Origin: Clostridiales bacterium
Lineage (GTDB): Bacteria > Bacillota > Clostridia > Christensenellales > UBA1242
Reading direction: 5' to 3'
NCBI GenBank assembly: GCA_918292005.1
Contig: CAKJZJ010000002.1
Span: 28,423-92,422 of the forward strand
DNA: 64,000 bases
Shown: positions 43,293 through 54,736 of the stretch, one piece after another
Numbering within the stretch: position 1 is the stretch's first letter
How the letters are laid out: each line of letters starts with the position of its first letter
Position numbers and translations under genes: made by a program
Notes under the pieces: model-generated
Seen by the model: only the letters and a program-made list of their open reading frames with translations
Databases searched by the model: none
What the model was told of the DNA's origin: nothing

Positions 43293-43874
43293 TTATTTTG
43301 TCCTATTGATTACTTTATCCACTAGGCCATATTTGACTGCTTCTTCTGCTGTCATGTAATAATCTCTATCTACATCTTTAGCCACTTTTGATAGTGGTTG
43401 TCCAGTATTTTTAGACAACATTTCTGTCATCTTCTTTTTGGTTTTTACAATATGATTAGCAGTAATCTCTATATCGCTAGCCTGCCCCTGAGCACCACCT
43501 AGTGGCTGATGAATCATTACTTCACTATTAGGCAAACAAAATCTTTTACCCTTGGTACCTGCTGCTAATAGGAATGCACCCATAGATGCAGCCAGCCCCA
43601 CACAAATAGTAGAAACATCACATTTAACATATTGCATGGTATCATAAATAGCCATACCTGCAGTAACACTGCCACCAGGACTATTTATGTATACACATAT
43701 ATCTTTCTCAGGATTTTTTGCTTCTAGATAAATAAGTTCTGCTACTACAGTATTAGCTGTAGCATCATCTATCTCTCCAGAAATAAACACTATTCTATCT
43801 TCTAATAGTCTGCTATATATATCATAACTTCTCTCACCATTACTGGTCTGATCTACGACATAAGGTATTAGCAT
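43293..43874 (-). CDS. clpP: ATP-dependent Clp protease proteolytic subunit
   Basis: 193 residues. Serine protease: [30 protein letters not shown] with the catalytic Ser, [18 protein letters not shown] with the catalytic His, and the later Asp in [11 protein letters not shown]. Forms the tetradecameric chamber used by ClpX. GGGGGA before the ATG; 14 bp downstream of tig. Confidence 0.98.
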   Translation of the reverse strand: MLIPYVVDQTSNGERSYDIYSRLLEDRIVFISGEIDDATANTVVAELIYLEAKNPEKDICVYINSPGGSVTAGMAIYDTMQYVKCDVSTICVGLAASMGAFLLAAGTKGKRFCLPNSEVMIHQPLGGAQGQASDIEITANHIVKTKKKMTEMLSKNTGQPLSKVAKDVDRDYYMTAEEAVKYGLVDKVINRTK

Positions 43875-43888
43875 ATTTCCCCCAAAAA

Positions 43889-45169
43889 TTATTTATTATT
43901 CTCTACCAAGAAATCAAGCAATTTATTCATAAGCATTTCGTTACGAATATAATTCAATCTTTCTTCACTCAAAGACTTTTTATACTCGGCTAGAGTTTTA
44001 TTTGCTTTTTTAGCAATCTCTTCGACATGTTTGTCTACTTCTTTATCTGTTACGTCAATTTTCTCTGCCTTTAGTAATTCTTGTAAAGCAAGTCTGATTT
44101 TTACGCTCTTCTCTGCATCTTCATGTCTCTCGTGTTTGAGTTCATCTACAGTTTTACCCATATATTGAGCGTATTGTTCTAGAGTAACACCCTGATACAT
44201 TAGTCTATATTGCATATCTTGCATCATAGCATCCAATTCTCTATGTATCATTACATGTGGTACTTCTACTTCCATATTTTCAATTATTTTGTCTATTATC
44301 TTATTTTCTGTTTGAACTTTTGCATCCTGAACAGCATGCTCTTGCAAATGCTCTTTGATATGAGCCTTATAATCAGCCAAATTTTCATATTCAGATACAT
44401 CTGATGCAAATGCATCATTTATTTCTGGTAATTCTTTACGTTTAACAGCATTTACTTTACATTCAAATTTTGCATCCTTGCCAGCCAAATTCTCTGCTTG
44501 ATAATTATCTGGGAATTTAACTAAAACATCTTTGGTATCTCCAGCCTTTAGGCCTACCAATTGGTCTTCAAAATTATCTATAAAACTATGGCTACCTATT
44601 TCAAGATCAAAGCCTTCTGCTGTACCACCTTCAAAATACTCACCATCAACACTACCCTTAAAGTCAATATTAGCAACATCACCCTTTGCTACTTTGCCAT
44701 TCTTTTCTACTAGTCTGGTATTTTGAACCTGTACTCTCTTTAATTCATTTTCTACATCTTCATCTGTAATATCTTTAGGTTTAACACTTATTTTTAGTCC
44801 AGTGTATTTACCCAATTTTACTTCTGGTTTTACAGGAATTTCTGCCACGATAGTGATACCTGTATCGTCCAATTTTTCAACACTCAGTTCTGGGCTATCT
44901 ATTGGCTCAAATGATTTATCTTTAGCCAAAATCTCTGCATAGTGTTTACCAAATCCACTTAAAATTGCATCTTCATAGAAGGTCTCAAAGCCATACATTT
45001 TTTCAATAACCTTTCTAGGTGCTTTACCCTTTCTAAAACCTTCTACTCTATATTTGCCCTTATTTTTGTTATATGATTCTTCAACTAAACTATCCCATTC
45101 AGCCTTGTCTAATTCCATAGTTAGTTGCATATTTTTGTTTTCCAATTTCTTCAAAGTGTGTTTCATCAA
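43889..45169 (-). CDS. tig: Trigger factor
   Basis: 426 residues. N-terminal ribosome-binding domain with the signature [17 protein letters not shown], central FKBP-type peptidyl-prolyl isomerase domain ([31 protein letters not shown]), and a long helical C-terminal chaperone domain. Binds nascent chains at the exit tunnel. AGGAG before the ATG. First gene of the tig-clpP-clpX-engB operon. Confidence 0.98.
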   Translation of the reverse strand: MMKHTLKKLENKNMQLTMELDKAEWDSLVEESYNKNKGKYRVEGFRKGKAPRKVIEKMYGFETFYEDAILSGFGKHYAEILAKDKSFEPIDSPELSVEKLDDTGITIVAEIPVKPEVKLGKYTGLKISVKPKDITDEDVENELKRVQVQNTRLVEKNGKVAKGDVANIDFKGSVDGEYFEGGTAEGFDLEIGSHSFIDNFEDQLVGLKAGDTKDVLVKFPDNYQAENLAGKDAKFECKVNAVKRKELPEINDAFASDVSEYENLADYKAHIKEHLQEHAVQDAKVQTENKIIDKIIENMEVEVPHVMIHRELDAMMQDMQYRLMYQGVTLEQYAQYMGKTVDELKHERHEDAEKSVKIRLALQELLKAEKIDVTDKEVDKHVEEIAKKANKTLAEYKKSLSEERLNYIRNEMLMNKLLDFLVENNK

Positions 45170-45206
45170 ATTTCTCCTTTAATAATATACTTAAAACATC
45201 TGGGGT

Positions 45207-45235
45207 ATTATACCATACAATAGTATTTTTTGCAA
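45207..45235 (-). promoter_or_regulatory. Promoter of the tig operon
   Basis: TTGCAA (45230-45235), 17 bp, TATAAT (45207-45212) on minus. Confidence 0.8.
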
Positions 45236-45265
45236 CTGCAATATTCATTGCAATATCTAAAAAAT

Positions 45266-45619
45266 CTAAAAAAATACATACAAAATACAAAAAACCAGGA
45301 CAATTCCTAACGCCATATACATGACAGACATTAGCCTATTACTTTTAATTGCACGTTCATTGGCCCTATGCATTGATTCTAATTGCTCATGCGAATAAGG
45401 TAATTGGTCATATATTGCTTGTTGCTCTAAAATTTTTTTCTTTCTTTGTAGTATTTTGATACTTAGAAGTATAAAGAAAACCCCTTCGCACAATAAAAAT
45501 ATAATTGTAAATATTCTAGATATTTCTAGAAGCAAAAAAGCCAGTATCCCAATGCACTGAAATACTGTAAGCACTATATTCCATGTATCACTAAAAAACT
45601 CTTTTATCTTCTCTTTCAT
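45266..45619 (-). CDS. Small membrane protein of unknown function
   Basis: 117 residues: an N-terminal amphipathic stretch, two closely spaced membrane helices (about 16-35 and 37-53), a basic/charged cytosolic helix (ILQRKKKILEQQ to ANERAIKSNR), and a C-terminal membrane helix ending YVFF. No family recognised. AGTGAG site and a TATAAT upstream. Monocistronic. Confidence 0.65.
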   Translation of the reverse strand: MKEKIKEFFSDTWNIVLTVFQCIGILAFLLLEISRIFTIIFLLCEGVFFILLSIKILQRKKKILEQQAIYDQLPYSHEQLESMHRANERAIKSNRLMSVMYMALGIVLVFCILYVFF

Positions 45620-45699
45620 ACAATACTCACTTGACTATTTGATTATAGCATAAAAAACATATTTTTAAAAAGAAAAAATAGTACAAAGTACCATATAAA

Positions 45700-45732
45700 A
45701 AAGAAAACACCCATACAAATAGTATGAGTGTC
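45700..45732 (-). terminator. Terminator of the gene at 45738
   Basis: ACACTCATAC/GTATGGGTGT stem followed by TTTCTTTTTT on minus. Confidence 0.85.
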
Positions 45733-45737
45733 GATTT

Positions 45738-46004
45738 TTATAAAATCATTAGTACAACGATGAGCACTACACAGATAACCCAAACGAGCCACCATGCCCA
45801 ATGTCTTTTATACCAAGCGAAAAATGCTGCTGCAATAGCGGTAACGATGTATGCAAGAATTTGAGCCACAGTACCGAATGCTGCTGCCAATTTACCGCCA
45901 CCTAATTTACCTATTAATAATGCAATACCCACACATACGATTGCAACATAAGCAACTAGATTTACAACGCCTCTCCAACTTCTATTAGATGTATTTTTAG
46001 CCAT
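45738..46004 (-). CDS. Small three-helix membrane protein
   Basis: 88 residues from the ATG at 46004, which has GGAGGGC directly upstream; an ATG at 46016 contains that site. Three hydrophobic helices: VAYVAIVCVGIALLIG, AAFGTVAQILAYIVTAIAAAFFAWY, and WAWWLVWVICVVLIVVLMIL. Trp-rich, Lys/Arg near the N-terminus. No family recognised; a similar layout occurs in small integral proteins of many Clostridia. Confidence 0.7.
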   Translation of the reverse strand: MAKNTSNRSWRGVVNLVAYVAIVCVGIALLIGKLGGGKLAAAFGTVAQILAYIVTAIAAAFFAWYKRHWAWWLVWVICVVLIVVLMIL

Positions 46005-46066
46005 AATGCCCTCCATTAATTTTACTAATTAGATTGTAACAAAATAAAATCTATACGTAAAGAAAA

Positions 46067-46966
46067 TTAATTTTGTTTATCCAAAATATTTAGCACATTC
46101 TGAAAATAATCTGGCAAATCACTCTCAAACGTCATAATTTGATTGGTGGTAGGATGAGTAAATATTAGTTTTTTTGCATGCAATAATTGTCCAGACAGAT
46201 TGAATTTACATTTATTATTATTGTAAAGTTTGTCCCCTACAATAGGATGATGCATATATGCAGAATGTACTCTGATCTGATGGGTTCTCCCCGTTTTTAA
46301 TTCAAACTCCACTAGAGTATATTTATCATACACTTTTAAAACACGATAGAGTGTATATGCTTCTTTTCCGTCATTAGTAACAGCCATTTTTAGTCTGTTT
46401 TTTTTGTCTCTACCGATTAGAGTTTTTATTTCGCCATCGGATTTTACTATACCATCTACCAATGCCCAATATATTCGCTTACATTCTTTGGTCGATATTT
46501 GTTTGGATAGTGACACATGCGCTTTGTCATTTTTGGCTACAACTAGTAGTCCACTGGTATCTTTATCCAGTCTATGCACTATACCCGGCCTAATGACGCC
46601 ATTTATAGAACTCAAACTATCTAGGTGATACATAAGTGCATTAACTAGAGTACCATCATAATTTTTTACGGCAGGATGCACCACCATACCCTGTGGTTTA
46701 TTAATAACTGCCAAATCATTATCTTCATACACAATGTCGATGGGAATATCTTGTGGAGCATTGGTAGCCACCTTTTCTGTAATGTCCCCAACAGTAACCA
46801 CATCACCACACTTTAGACCATATCCTGCCTTGACAGACTTTTCATTGACCAGAGCCACACCATCTTCTATCCAATGTTTGATGTGTGACCTAGTTTTATC
46901 TGGATACTTATCTAGCAAAAATATATCTAGACGTGTCCCCACTTCATCATTTATTATCCACTTCAT
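46067..46966 (-). CDS. rluD: 23S rRNA pseudouridine synthase, RluD type
   Basis: 299 residues from the ATG at 46966, with AAGGA upstream; it overlaps the lspA end by 20 bp. N-terminal S4 domain (TRLDIFLLDKYPDKTRSHIKHWIEDGVALVN), catalytic HRLDKDTSGLLVVAK, and GRTHQIRVHSAYMHHPIVGDKLY. Modifies helix 69 or related 23S sites. lspA followed by rluD is a conserved pair in Bacillota. Confidence 0.95.
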   Translation of the reverse strand: MKWIINDEVGTRLDIFLLDKYPDKTRSHIKHWIEDGVALVNEKSVKAGYGLKCGDVVTVGDITEKVATNAPQDIPIDIVYEDNDLAVINKPQGMVVHPAVKNYDGTLVNALMYHLDSLSSINGVIRPGIVHRLDKDTSGLLVVAKNDKAHVSLSKQISTKECKRIYWALVDGIVKSDGEIKTLIGRDKKNRLKMAVTNDGKEAYTLYRVLKVYDKYTLVEFELKTGRTHQIRVHSAYMHHPIVGDKLYNNNKCKFNLSGQLLHAKKLIFTHPTTNQIMTFESDLPDYFQNVLNILDKQN

Positions 46967-47474
46967 CAGTTTTTTCCTTATTTTGTTCTTTAGTCTTTTT
47001 TTCTCTAGCATCTTTAATAGTACGTATAAGTAGGAATACAACAAACATTATCGCACCAATGGTAATAAATAAATCTGCTAGATTGAATACAAACGAGAAA
47101 AGTTCAATACTAATAAAATCTCTTACGTATTGCAAAAATAATCTATCTATTAGATTACCAATAGCGCCACTAATAATAAATCCAAAACCAAGTGCATACA
47201 ACCAATCATTAGCATGATAGAAATAATCAAACACAAAGAAGCCAACTATGAATAATATAGATACTACACTCAGCCCCCATGTACTACCTGCAAAAATACC
47301 ATATGCCGCACCTTTATTCTCTAGATAAGTGAAACGGAAAAAATTAGGAATAACAATAATATCTTCCCTACCATTACTAAACATATTTGCAAATATATGC
47401 TTCGTGACTAAATCTAATATAACTCCTACAACTATAACTGTCGCAATAATAATATAACTGGTGCGTTTTTTCAT
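46947..47474 (-). CDS. lspA: Lipoprotein signal peptidase II
   Basis: 175 residues from the ATG at 47474. Four membrane helices; active-site Asp in GNLIDRLFLQYVRDFI and FNLADLFITIG. Removes signal peptides from diacylglyceryl-prolipoproteins. A longer frame from a GTG at 47507 overlaps the -35 element, so it is rejected. The promoter TTGTGA-N17-TATACT ends six bases before the ATG, leaving no ribosome site, so the mRNA is probably leaderless. The C-terminal 25 residues are a Lys/Glu-rich tail longer than usual. Confidence 0.93.
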   Translation of the reverse strand: MKKRTSYIIIATVIVVGVILDLVTKHIFANMFSNGREDIIVIPNFFRFTYLENKGAAYGIFAGSTWGLSVVSILFIVGFFVFDYFYHANDWLYALGFGFIISGAIGNLIDRLFLQYVRDFISIELFSFVFNLADLFITIGAIMFVVFLLIRTIKDAREKKTKEQNKEKTDEVDNK

Positions 47475-47480
47475 ACTTCT

Positions 47481-47509
47481 AGTATACAACACGTTTGATT
47501 TTTTCACAA
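47481..47509 (-). promoter_or_regulatory. lspA promoter adjoining the start codon (leaderless candidate)
   Basis: TTGTGA (47504-47509), 17 bp, TATACT (47481-47486), six bases, ATG at 47474. Confidence 0.65.
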
Positions 47510-47546
47510 TCTTTTTTGCAGATTAGCCAGTCGTTGAATCTAAAAA

Positions 47547-48350
47547 TTACAATTTATTGTATGTTTCGTACTGAATATGCACAACGTCACTTATTCCGTA
47601 TTTCAACTGATAATTAGTACCACGATTTTCGATGGTCTGCAATATTAATTGGTCAAGTATAGAATCAATACTAATTAACCCACCAGTAATACAGAGTATT
47701 CTATCATCACTACTAGTCAATCCCTGCATGGCACTAATGCTAGATTTTACCCTGCCACGAAGATTGGCTATATACGAACATACTGCTAGATTATTATAAA
47801 CTTTGCTGTCAAATTTTATAGAATAATCATATAGATTTTCGTACACTTCATCATATAGTGCTATAGCATCTCTTATTATTTTTACCTGTTTATTTTCCAT
47901 ATCAGCGAATGACAATTTTAATTTTTTCAATTTAATCTCTAATATGGACACATCATATCTGGTATCTTGCAAATTTGCCACCACCGATTCGGCATTTTCA
48001 CGAGTGTTGTATATATTCCCAATAACATAATATTTACCACTATTCCACACATACCCGCTAGCACCCTGCACATTAGCTCCCAGTCCAACACTAGTTGCTT
48101 CGTCAATACTATCGTACTGACCTAATGTCACAGCATAATATACTTTTTCATTACGGCTAATAGACGATCCACCATACACCATGACCGAACTAATATTGCC
48201 TACCATGAGTACCCTAGATAAATACACTCCAGACACCACACTAGCACTCAAAATTATTACTATTCCAAAAAAAATTAAAAACGCTCTAAACTTCGATTTA
48301 AAGGGCTTTTTTATAATTTTCACATCATCATAAAAATAAGTTTTTGGCAT
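47547..48350 (-). CDS. Membrane protein with SPOR-like domain
   Basis: 267 residues from the ATG at 48350 (MPKTYFYDD), 12 bases after GGGGA; an ATG four codons upstream is too close to that site. One membrane helix (about 26-46) follows a basic cytosolic tail; residues about 70-130 (KVYYAVTLGQYDSIDEATSVG, SGKYYVIGNIYNTRENAESVVANL) match the SPOR fold that binds denuded septal peptidoglycan. The remainder is helical. Possible role in division or engulfment, like SpoIIB (inference). Confidence 0.75.
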   Translation of the reverse strand: MPKTYFYDDVKIIKKPFKSKFRAFLIFFGIVIILSASVVSGVYLSRVLMVGNISSVMVYGGSSISRNEKVYYAVTLGQYDSIDEATSVGLGANVQGASGYVWNSGKYYVIGNIYNTRENAESVVANLQDTRYDVSILEIKLKKLKLSFADMENKQVKIIRDAIALYDEVYENLYDYSIKFDSKVYNNLAVCSYIANLRGRVKSSISAMQGLTSSDDRILCITGGLISIDSILDQLILQTIENRGTNYQLKYGISDVVHIQYETYNKL

Positions 48351-48583
48351 AAAGAATTGCATTCCCCATATATTGGTGTGTTATAATAAAATTGTATAGT
48401 TTACAAGCACATGATATGTCAACTACCACACCTTGACATATATATATTTTTTTCACTAAAGAAATATACTGCAATTCAATAAAATAATGCAAATATTGTC
48501 CGTATCTGACAAATATCTATGGGCAGTATTTTTTGTTGTGAAAAAATAGCATTGTAAAATATAACTACAATAAGGAGAAGTAT

Positions 48584-50501
<1,918 letters not shown>

Positions 50502-50502
50502 A

Positions 50503-50537
50503 GAAAAAAACGACATAAATTATATGTCGTTTTTTTT
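50503..50537. terminator. Bidirectional terminator after groEL
   Basis: CGACATA/TATGTCG stem with A7 and T8 flanks, between convergent genes. Confidence 0.92.
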
Positions 50538-51228
50538 ATTTCAATACGTCTAATTTAAAAGCATTCCATGGCACAATATTATCTGGTGGATATACCTTAA
50601 AAGTCATATTCTCTTTTGTGGTAGGATGCACAAATTTTAGTTCATAAGCCCAAAGTGCTAGATTGTGACCTTTAGCCAATTTATCCCCACCATATTTCAC
50701 ATCACCATATACAGGACACCCAATATGTTTCATTTGCACTCTTATCTGATGGGATCTACCAGTAAACAAATCTACTTCGATGAGTGATACTTTATCTTTT
50801 ACTTCTAGCACATTATACTCTAGTTCTGCACGTTTGGCATTTGTAGTCAATTCTGGTACCACCTGTACGGTATTGGTTCTAGCATTTTTTAGTAGATAAT
50901 TAACTAGTTTTGACCTATTCTCTTTTGGTTTACCTAGGACTACAGCCACATATTTTTTATGCATATCTCCAGTCTGTAATTGTTGAGTAAGTCTAGCAGC
51001 AGCCTTTGATGTTTTGGCGAATAACATTACACCACCAGTAGGCCTATCTAATCTATGTACTAGCCCTACATAAACATTTCCTGGTTTATTCTCTTTTACC
51101 TTGATATAGTCTCTAACCATAGTGAGCATATCCATATCTTTACTCTCATCTTCTTGTGATGGGATATTCTGTGGTTTTATAACTACTATGATATGATTAT
51201 CTTCGTATAATACTTTTAATTCTTCCAT
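50536..51228 (-). CDS. RluA-family pseudouridine synthase
   Basis: 230 residues, shorter than RluD and without the S4 domain. Catalytic LVHRLDRPTGGVMLFAKT, then TGRSHQIRVQMKHIGCPVYGD. Modifies rRNA or tRNA uridines; exact target not predictable. AGAGA site before the ATG. Twelve bp downstream of the lipoprotein gene, so likely at the end of the zinc-uptake operon transcript. Confidence 0.92.
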   Translation of the reverse strand: MEELKVLYEDNHIIVVIKPQNIPSQEDESKDMDMLTMVRDYIKVKENKPGNVYVGLVHRLDRPTGGVMLFAKTSKAAARLTQQLQTGDMHKKYVAVVLGKPKENRSKLVNYLLKNARTNTVQVVPELTTNAKRAELEYNVLEVKDKVSLIEVDLFTGRSHQIRVQMKHIGCPVYGDVKYGGDKLAKGHNLALWAYELKFVHPTTKENMTFKVYPPDNIVPWNAFKLDVLK

Positions 51229-51240
51229 AGATTTCTCTTT

Positions 51241-51642
51241 TTATTTTACTTCTAGTACTAGTAAATAATATGAAGTATGTCCACCCGTTTTTCTACTTTT
51301 ATATGTTCCTGTAAATATCTTTTTCCTATCATAAGTAGGTTTGATGGTCTCATCTTCAAATTCTACTTCTATCTGCCAATTACAACAAGATTCTACCTGA
51401 CCTACACCAGTTATATATTCCCAGCCAGCATCTTCTTCTAGTTTTGCCTTTATCTTTATATTCTTGCCCACATAGTCACCAGCAGTGCTATTATCCTGCA
51501 TACGAATAACCACACCCTGTACGGTCTGCTCGGTCATCTGTGACAAATCATAACTTACTCTAGCAGAGCCACAGGCAGAAAGTACCAGTGAAAATACCAT
51601 TAAAACCAATACAAAACTAAAATATGTAATACACTTTTTCAT
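51241..51642 (-). CDS. Lipoprotein of the zinc uptake operon
   Basis: 133 residues with a type II signal peptide: MKKC, hydrophobic core and lipobox LSAC (Cys24). The mature part is small and beta-rich (VQGVVIRMQDNSTAGDYVGKNIKIKAKLEED, YYLLVLEVK), OB-fold-like, with a CC pair that might bind metal. Overlaps znuB by 4 bp (ATGA), so it is coupled to the zinc transporter and may assist zinc capture. Confidence 0.75.
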   Translation of the reverse strand: MKKCITYFSFVLVLMVFSLVLSACGSARVSYDLSQMTEQTVQGVVIRMQDNSTAGDYVGKNIKIKAKLEEDAGWEYITGVGQVESCCNWQIEVEFEDETIKPTYDRKKIFTGTYKSRKTGGHTSYYLLVLEVK

Positions 51643-52493
51643 TTTGTTTTTTTACTACCCCTTAATATTATCTCTAAACACCAACATATCAAATAAACAA
51701 AAATATCAAATACAACAATAGTTGCACCTATTGGAGTACCCCACAGCATTGATACTAGTATACCAATAACAGAATTAAATACTCCTACTATTCCTGCAAA
51801 TATTATAACCTTTTTATAACTTTTAAACAACCTAAATGCACTAATTGCCGGAAATACAATAAGTGCAGATATGAGTAGTGAGCCCACCAGTTTCATGGCT
51901 AGCACAATAATAACACCAATAATCACTGCCATTATATTATTGTAGATGGCAGTCTTGGTACCAGTAGCATTAGAAAAATCTTCATCAAATGTTACTGAGA
52001 ATATTTTATTATGGAATACTATAAAGAATGTCAAAACAATTACCGTGAGTACAATGCATAGCCATACATCGAATGTACCTAGAGTCAAAATGCTAGTCGA
52101 ACCAAATAATGTCGTACACACATCAGATGCGACATTCGCCGATGATGAAAACAAATTGATAACCAAATATCCTATAGCTAATGCCCCAACCGAAAGCATC
52201 GCTATGGCTGTATCATTTTTTACCTTACCCTTATTGGTCATCCTAACTAGCAGTATTGCTACAAGTATCGTAATAGGCAACATTAGATACATATCGGCAA
52301 TAGTAAGTACTATAGCAAATGTCATTGCTCCGAATGCTACGTGAGAGAGCCCATCACCTATCATAGCATATCTTTTCAATACCAATGTAACACCCAATAT
52401 TGCACAACATAGAGATATAAGTACACCGACAATCAATGCATTTTTTACAAAATCAAATTGGAGATAATAACCTAATTCTTCGAATATATTCAT
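51639..52493 (-). CDS. znuB: Zinc ABC transporter permease
   Basis: 284 residues, about eight membrane helices, of the metal ABC-3 permease family: GDGLSHVAFGAMTFA, GALAIGYLVINLF and LLISALIVFPAISAFRLFKS. Imports Zn2+ (or Mn2+) with ZnuC and ZnuA. AGGGGG before the ATG; 4-bp overlaps on both sides show a tight operon. Confidence 0.93.
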   Translation of the reverse strand: MNIFEELGYYLQFDFVKNALIVGVLISLCCAILGVTLVLKRYAMIGDGLSHVAFGAMTFAIVLTIADMYLMLPITILVAILLVRMTNKGKVKNDTAIAMLSVGALAIGYLVINLFSSSANVASDVCTTLFGSTSILTLGTFDVWLCIVLTVIVLTFFIVFHNKIFSVTFDEDFSNATGTKTAIYNNIMAVIIGVIIVLAMKLVGSLLISALIVFPAISAFRLFKSYKKVIIFAGIVGVFNSVIGILVSMLWGTPIGATIVVFDIFVYLICWCLEIILRGSKKTK

Positions 52494-53200
52494 TCTTGAC
52501 CCCCTTCCAATTTGAAATATCTAGCATAATCACTCTGCAAAAACTCATCCTTGGTGCCAAAAAACTCTACTGTATTTTTCAGATACAATACATGAGTTGC
52601 TTTGTCAATAACTTTTTCTATATTATGAGATACCATTATTATGGTCAAATTGTTCTCTTTGTTTAGTTTAGCAATCAATTCATAAAAGTTTTTTATCGCT
52701 CTAGCATCCAGTGCATTAGTTGGCTCATCTAATACCAATAATTCATCTGTAGCACAGAGTGCACGTGCCAAAAGAACTCTCTGTTGCTGACCACCGGACA
52801 ATTCTTTGAAACTGCGATTCTGGTAGTCGGATATGCCTAGAGTTTTTAGGATAGTCTGTACTTTATCCTTCTCTGCCCTATTATAAAATGGCCTAAACCC
52901 CATTCTACCGATAAAACCAGACATTACTATCTCTTTTACAGTTGCAGGAAAATCTCTCTGTGCATCGGTCTGCTGTGGCAAATATCCCACATGTGTTTTA
53001 TTGAAATTATTATCAAATAAAACTTTGCCACCCAATGGTTTTATTAGTCCTAGTAGTGTTTTAATTAAAGTGCTTTTGCCACTACCATTTTCACCTATTA
53101 CACACAGATAATCGCCCTGGTCTACCGAAAAATTGATATCTTTACAGATAAGTTTGTCTGGATATCCAATATTCAGTTTTTTACACTCAATTATTTTCAT
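52490..53200 (-). CDS. znuC: Zinc ABC transporter ATP-binding protein
   Basis: 236 residues. Walker A GENGSGKSTLIKTL, Q-loop YLPQQTDAQRDFPATV, signature LSGGQQQRVLLARAL, Walker B LLVLDEPTNALDARA and the H-loop MVSHNIEKV. YLPQQ and the DFP motif are typical of metal-type (ZnuC/AdcC) ATPases. Overlaps both neighbours, 14 bp with znuA and 4 bp with znuB. Confidence 0.95.
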   Translation of the reverse strand: MKIIECKKLNIGYPDKLICKDINFSVDQGDYLCVIGENGSGKSTLIKTLLGLIKPLGGKVLFDNNFNKTHVGYLPQQTDAQRDFPATVKEIVMSGFIGRMGFRPFYNRAEKDKVQTILKTLGISDYQNRSFKELSGGQQQRVLLARALCATDELLVLDEPTNALDARAIKNFYELIAKLNKENNLTIIMVSHNIEKVIDKATHVLYLKNTVEFFGTKDEFLQSDYARYFKLEGGQE

Positions 53201-54170
53201 TTCTTAACGCCCTTTCTAGATTATATAAATTTCTTTCCATCATATCAATATACGTTATAGTATCCACAGCCTTGCCACTAACCGACTGGCACGAATTAAT
53301 CGTGAGTTTGCCGATATCTCTATCACAACCATCTTGGACAGCCCTAGCAATATTACCAGTGGTGGTCTCTAATACACATATATAATTTAAATTCTCTTCG
53401 TTCACTTTTTCAATTAGTTTAGTAATTGTGGAAGGACTAGCCTCGGTCTCTGCCGAGCAACCAGAGAATGCTGCAATATATTTCAAATTGTAATCGTTGG
53501 TTAGATATAAGAATGGGAATCTATCTGCGAATACCAGCGTTTTTTCACTGCCAGCTATTCTCTCTGTGTACATATCGTCCAATGCCTGCAATTTAGCAAT
53601 ATATTCTTCACTATTAATCCTAAATATTTCCTGCTTTTCTGGGAATGCCAGACTGAGAGTATTGGTTATAGATTTGGTCATTTCTATCATGTTTTTTATA
53701 CTCAGCCAGATATGCTCGTCGTATTCTTTTTCTTCTTCACCATGCTCTTCTTCATGCTCATGTTCTTCTTCATCGCCTTCTAGCACTACCTGTTCACTTT
53801 CTTCCAATGCCTCTATAGCATTAATTAGGCACAGAGTCTTTAGATTTCTATTAGCTGCCGACCTAATCGTGCCACCTACCCATTTATCACTCTCTCCACC
53901 TATGTAAATGAATACATTGGCTTTTGAAACGGCTGCGATATCTTTAGATGTAGGCTGAAAATTGTGTATGTCTGCGCCACTATCTTCTAGTAGCAATATA
54001 TCATCAGAGCTCCCCATTACATTTCGACAAATATCATAGATGGGGAAAATGGTTGCAATTACTTTATATTTTCCCCTGCCACCAGAAAAATAAATCACAA
54101 AAAATACCCCAGAACCGATAAGAATGGTTAGTATTAAATATGCCAAAAATATTTTCAATTTACTAAACAT
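53187..54170 (-). CDS. znuA: Zinc ABC transporter substrate-binding protein
   Basis: 327 residues from the ATG at 54170, which has GGGG seven bases upstream; an ATG at 54191 has none. N-terminal membrane helix without a lipobox, so membrane-anchored. Metal ligands: ADIHNFQPTSKD (His), a His/Glu loop (EEEHEHEEEHGEEEK, ZnuA-type), and DEHIWLS. The third ligand His, normally in a SHxAF segment, is replaced (FADRFPFLYL), so the site may use another residue. Zur-type operator upstream. Confidence 0.88.
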   Translation of the reverse strand: MFSKLKIFLAYLILTILIGSGVFFVIYFSGGRGKYKVIATIFPIYDICRNVMGSSDDILLLEDSGADIHNFQPTSKDIAAVSKANVFIYIGGESDKWVGGTIRSAANRNLKTLCLINAIEALEESEQVVLEGDEEEHEHEEEHGEEEKEYDEHIWLSIKNMIEMTKSITNTLSLAFPEKQEIFRINSEEYIAKLQALDDMYTERIAGSEKTLVFADRFPFLYLTNDYNLKYIAAFSGCSAETEASPSTITKLIEKVNEENLNYICVLETTTGNIARAVQDGCDRDIGKLTINSCQSVSGKAVDTITYIDMMERNLYNLERALRNENN

Positions 54171-54195
54171 AGGTCTGCCCCGTTTTTTCATTTCT

Positions 54196-54216
54196 AAATG
54201 CGAATTATTCGCATTT
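54196..54216. promoter_or_regulatory. Zur-box-like palindrome
   Basis: A 21-bp inverted repeat, AAATGCGAAT-T-ATTCGCATTT, perfect except for its centre base. It lies downstream of the znuA -10 (TATAAT, about 54222-54227), covering the start point, and 45 bp before the zur promoter. Fits 10-1-10 Zur boxes of Gram-positive bacteria. Confidence 0.75.
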
Positions 54217-54259
54217 GCTACATTATATTAAAACAATTTGATTTATATGTCAAGGGGTG

Positions 54260-54288
54260 TTGACTAAAAATAATAAAAAATATATAAT
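54260..54288 (+). promoter_or_regulatory. Promoter of the zur gene
   Basis: TTGACT (54260-54265), 17 bp, TATAAT (54283-54288). Confidence 0.8.
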
Positions 54289-54327
54289 ATTAATGAATTG
54301 TAAAGAAACAAAAAGAAGGTGTAAATC

Positions 54328-54708
54328 TTGAAAAAGACTAAAACTAGGGAAAAAGTAAGGGAAGTATTGAGTAATTCAAATATACCCATGACAGCTGCAG
54401 ATATATATGAAAAATTGAAGGGAGATAGCATCACATTATCTTCTATATATCGTACACTAGACACCTTTACTAGTGAAGAAATAGTAGTAAAAGATATAGA
54501 TAATTCTGGCACGGCTTTGTATTCCATTCATCAAGAAAACCACTGCCATTATCTAGAATGTAAAAACTGTCATAATAAAATCAAACTAGACTATTGTCCT
54601 TATCATAATGTAAATAAAAAAATAAAAAGCAAAACAAAATTTGAAGTAGATGAACATGGTGTCATTCTGTATGGTACATGTGAGAATTGTCGGAAAAAAG
54701 GCAAATAA
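54328..54708 (+). CDS. zur: Fur-family repressor, probably zinc-responsive (Zur)
   Basis: 126 residues, starting at TTG with GAAGGTG upstream. Winged helix (TREKVREVLSNSNIPMTAADIYEKL, SSIYRTLDTF), then HCHYLECKNCHNKIKLDYCPYH and YGTCENC: two CxxC pairs forming the structural zinc site, and a His-rich metal-sensing region. Divergent from the zinc transporter with a palindrome between, supporting zinc as the signal. Confidence 0.88.
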   Translation: MKKTKTREKVREVLSNSNIPMTAADIYEKLKGDSITLSSIYRTLDTFTSEEIVVKDIDNSGTALYSIHQENHCHYLECKNCHNKIKLDYCPYHNVNKKIKSKTKFEVDEHGVILYGTCENCRKKGK

Positions 54709-54736
54709 AAAAGCGTGGATTTACCACGCTTTTTAT
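54706..54736. terminator. Bidirectional terminator after zur
   Basis: AGCGTGG/CCACGCT stem with A and T tracts on both sides. Confidence 0.9.

Noticed and set aside
45099-45290. 63-codon minus frame upstream of and into tig
   Set aside because: Covers the tig promoter and is out of frame with tig; no ribosome site.
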